Assembly: GCA_014302835.1 (NCBI GenBank)
Contig: CP060294.1
Location: 1,736,001 to 1,800,000 of the forward strand
Source: Pedobacter sp. PAMC26386
GTDB lineage: Bacteria; Bacteroidota; Bacteroidia; Sphingobacteriales; Sphingobacteriaceae
DNA: 64,000 nucleotides
Direction of reading: 5' to 3'
Shown here: positions 62,013 through 64,000 of the stretch, piece by piece
Position numbering within the stretch: position 1 is the stretch's first letter
Layout: every line of letters starts with the position of its first letter
Notes under the pieces: generated by a model
The model's database searches: none
What the model saw: the letters and a program-made list of their open reading frames with translations, nothing else
Told to the model about the DNA's origin: nothing
Position numbers and translations under genes: made by a program

Positions 62013-63068
62013 ATGAAAACAATAGCAAAATTATTTATGATTGCCCTATTTGCAATCGCTTTTGGCCCCACTAAAGTGAAAGCTCAACAAGCAGCACTGA
62101 AAACCGACAGCGCACATCTGCTACTAGACACCATTCTGAACTTTACCAAAAGCAGATCACTTTACCGTGATAAAGTGAATTGGAAAACGGTAGAAGACAG
62201 TGTACGTGCTACCGCAGCTAACGCCACAAGCATTAAGGATGCCTTGCCTGCTGTACAATTACTTTACAAATTATTGGGAGACCACCATGGATTTATTACC
62301 TATAAAAAAAAGACTTATGGTTGGAAAGATGGCAATAAGCCCCTGGATAAAATGGCACATCCAGCTTTGGTTAAAAAAATAAGAGAGGGTTATAAGCTAA
62401 CGCCTAAACGACTGGAAAAAGGTTACGCCTACCTCCTGGTACCGGATAACAATCCCACACACAATGGCGATATAGGCAAAATAGCAAAGCAAATAAGGGA
62501 TTCTTTAGCATTATTTAATCCGCGCGGATTAAAAGGAATCATCATTGATTTACGGCTCAATCCCGGAGGTGCTATGTGGCCAATGATTGGTGGACTATCA
62601 GCTTTATTTGAACCAGGCAAACTCGGTGCATTTATATTCCCGGCATCACAAAAACAGGAAGAATGGGGAATAAAGAAAAATATCACCAATAGTATAGTCT
62701 ACGATGATACTGATACCGTGTGTAATGTACAGAGCCGGGGCAAAAACCTTCATGACCTGAAAGTAGTAGTACTGATAGGACCTTATACCTGCAGTTCGGG
62801 CGAAGCATTGGCTATATCTTTTAAAGGACGTAAAAACACTTGGTTTATAGGTGAAAACACTGGCGGCTATACTACTGCTAATGATTCGTTCCAATTTAAT
62901 AGCAAAATTGGTTTTTTCCTGGCCACATCTGTGGAAGCAGACCGTAATGGTCAAATTTATTTGGATAATGTAAAACCAGACGAAGAAATAACTGGCGCCG
63001 ATGATTTTGATAATTTAAAGAACGATCAAAAAGTAATTGCTGCACTAAAATGGCTTAAACGCAAATAA
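62013..63068 (+). CDS. Secreted S41 family peptidase (C-terminal-processing protease fold)
   Basis: 351 residues from the ATG at 62013 (a TTG at 61992 is less likely as it disturbs the signal peptide ending KAQQ). The S41 core has LKGIIIDLRLNPGGAMWPM and the nucleophile region GPYTCSSGEALAISFKGRKN, followed by GENTGGYTTAND. No PDZ domain is evident. It likely cleaves periplasmic or outer-membrane peptides. It lies 102 bp downstream of the LytTR remnant and is apparently monocistronic. Confidence 0.9.
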   Translation: MKTIAKLFMIALFAIAFGPTKVKAQQAALKTDSAHLLLDTILNFTKSRSLYRDKVNWKTVEDSVRATAANATSIKDALPAVQLLYKLLGDHHGFITYKKKTYGWKDGNKPLDKMAHPALVKKIREGYKLTPKRLEKGYAYLLVPDNNPTHNGDIGKIAKQIRDSLALFNPRGLKGIIIDLRLNPGGAMWPMIGGLSALFEPGKLGAFIFPASQKQEEWGIKKNITNSIVYDDTDTVCNVQSRGKNLHDLKVVVLIGPYTCSSGEALAISFKGRKNTWFIGENTGGYTTANDSFQFNSKIGFFLATSVEADRNGQIYLDNVKPDEEITGADDFDNLKNDQKVIAALKWLKRK

Positions 63069-63119
63069 GAAGCTCAATATCTAGCATAGATGACTCAGAG
63101 TTAAATCAGGCGTAACAAC

Positions 63120-63155
63120 GAAGTCTTATTATCTTATAAAAGATAATAAGACTTC
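63120..63155. terminator. Inverted repeat between S41 peptidase and RidA genes
   Basis: A perfect 16-bp stem (63120-63135 with 63140-63155) and an ATAA loop lie between the two converging genes. It lacks a long T run, so termination is only inferred. Confidence 0.6.
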
Positions 63156-63168
63156 ATAACCCTACTGT

Positions 63169-63558
63169 TTACTTCACCACAGTAGCCTCAAGTTCAACTT
63201 TTAGTGTTTCAAAAAGGCTTTTCACTTCCAGCAAAGTAAGCGCTTGCTTAATTCCATGCTTAGTTACCCAGTCTTGAAAAACATCAAAACAAGCCCAGAG
63301 CTCTGCTGTTGCAGTTGTATAGATATTTAACCGTACAATACCCTTGCATTCGTATCCAGCCTCTCTAATTACTTGTTCCAGATTCTGCAGCGCCAGAGTT
63401 AATTGAGTCTTCATATCTTCGTTACTCGATATTCCATCAGCACTTATTGCTGTCTGACCTGAACAATAAAGCGTACTTTTTACATTCTTCACTTCAACGG
63501 CTTGCACATAATTGCGTTCATCCTGCCATTTCCAGGGATTAATAATTCTTGTTTCCAT
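63169..63558 (-). CDS. RidA/YjgF family protein
   Basis: 129 residues with the RidA start region and TLYCSGQTAIS (about 30-40) and ALQNLEQVIREAGYECKGIVRLNIYTT (about 65-91). In active RidA an Arg precedes the last conserved strand; here that stretch reads ALTLLEV, with no Arg visible. So imine/enamine deaminase activity is doubtful, and a ligand-binding role is possible. It is downstream of a Crp/Fnr gene on the same strand, 122 bp away. Confidence 0.85.
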   Translation of the reverse strand: METRIINPWKWQDERNYVQAVEVKNVKSTLYCSGQTAISADGISSNEDMKTQLTLALQNLEQVIREAGYECKGIVRLNIYTTATAELWACFDVFQDWVTKHGIKQALTLLEVKSLFETLKVELEATVVK

Positions 63559-63680
63559 TTTATCGGGACTTTGAGTTTGTGCCTATGCAGACAATGTTTA
63601 AAATTCAAAACCAAAGTTGAGGATAACACTTGAAATTAAGTCTTGACATACCTCACTATTACAAAGTGAGCTATATCACA

Positions 63681-64000
63681 CTAAGGAGATAACCTACTTA
63701 GCGTTTCGCGGGAAACACCCAGATAAGCAGCGAGGAGGCTTTTGGGCACGCGTTGAATAAGTGAAGGATATTGTTTAAGTAGCTGTTCATAACGATCTTT
63801 CGCATTAGAAGTTAGCCAGGATATAATACGTCGCTGCGATCCAATAAAGCCAAAATTCGATTTTTCAAGGAAGAAACGTTCTATCTTCTGGAGACCGTCA
63901 CATAGCTTTTTGTAGTCTTCGAACGAAATGCATAAGACTTCTGTATCTTCAATACATTCTAGCGACATTGTCGCTTTAGTCTGAGTATAATAAGCGTAGT
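63681..64000 (-). CDS. Crp/Fnr family transcriptional regulator, N-terminus outside the window
   Basis: The frame runs from 64000 (open at the window edge) to the stop at 63681, so only about 105 C-terminal residues are seen; the Met at 63968 is internal. YAYYTQTKATMSLECIEDTEVLCIS is the end of the cNMP-binding beta roll. The winged helix ends with VPKSLLAAYLGVSRETLSRLS. Regulators of this group sense small ligands or oxidants. The adjacent RidA-like gene may be a target. Confidence 0.85.
   Translation of the reverse strand, partial: YAYYTQTKATMSLECIEDTEVLCISFEDYKKLCDGLQKIERFFLEKSNFGFIGSQRRIISWLTSNAKDRYEQLLKQYPSLIQRVPKSLLAAYLGVSRETLSRLSP

Noticed and set aside
1..64000. CRISPR arrays, insertion sequences or prophage
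   Set aside because: No regularly spaced repeats, transposase, integrase or phage structural genes were found.

Overview
The window is chromosomal DNA of a Bacteroidota bacterium, most like Sphingobacteriaceae (Pedobacter or a relative). The evidence is a SusC/SusD pair with its own ECF sigma factor and FecR anti-sigma, FtsX-type permeases, MocR regulators, low-to-moderate GC, weak Shine-Dalgarno sites and several -7 boxes of the Bacteroidota type TAnnTTTG. No phage, insertion sequence or CRISPR array was seen; both window ends cut through genes.

Layout. 1-11.3 kb: a TonB-dependent uptake locus on the minus strand (ECF sigma, FecR, SusC with STN domain, SusD, a SUMF1-fold protein, a Gfo/Idh/MocA oxidoreductase), with a serine hydrolase inserted on the opposite strand between sigma and anti-sigma. 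11.4-16.9 kb: an HTH-like hypothetical protein, a DHA2-type drug exporter divergent from an HxlR regulator, a second MFS transporter and a lipoprotein DNA/RNA endonuclease. 17.0-21.1 kb: a two-gene translesion cassette (Y-family polymerase plus a DnaE-type polymerase) behind a perfect 14-bp palindrome. 21.2-25.5 kb: a 42-codon lipoprotein remnant, a membrane-anchored hypothetical protein, and a MocR regulator divergent from a cupin plus a DapA-family aldolase. 25.6-28.1 kb: an FtsX/MacB-type permease behind a good sigma-54 promoter with two upstream dyads. 28.1-35.5 kb: an alpha/beta hydrolase, a YfhO-like membrane protein, a TruC-like pseudouridine synthase, a GH3 beta-glucosidase and a Nudix-fold regulator. 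35.5-42.0 kb: a TetR-controlled RND efflux operon with operator and promoter visible.

43.2-50.6 kb is the most coherent metabolic block. A LysR regulator is divergent from a tight four-gene operon: a saccharopine/lysine-dehydrogenase-like protein, a DUF1338 (HglS-type) 2-oxoadipate dioxygenase/decarboxylase, an antiquitin-type aldehyde dehydrogenase, and a YdiJ-like FAD/Fe-S D-2-hydroxyglutarate dehydrogenase. Together they form a lysine (or saccharopine) to 2-oxoglutarate route, lacking only the 2-aminoadipate aminotransferase.

50.9-64.0 kb: an MlaE-MlaF-MlaD lipid transport operon; a second MocR regulator divergent from DoxX and GNAT genes; fasciclin, ferritin, DinB-fold, AraC and MsrB genes; tRNA-Ser(UGA) followed by overlapping hairpins and a decapitated LytTR response regulator; an S41 peptidase; a RidA-like protein; and a Crp/Fnr regulator cut by the window end. 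Decayed genes (VOC-fold protein, TlpA-like thioredoxin, LytTR regulator, 42-codon lipoprotein) cluster at unit boundaries. All functions are inferred from sequence motifs; no database search was run.
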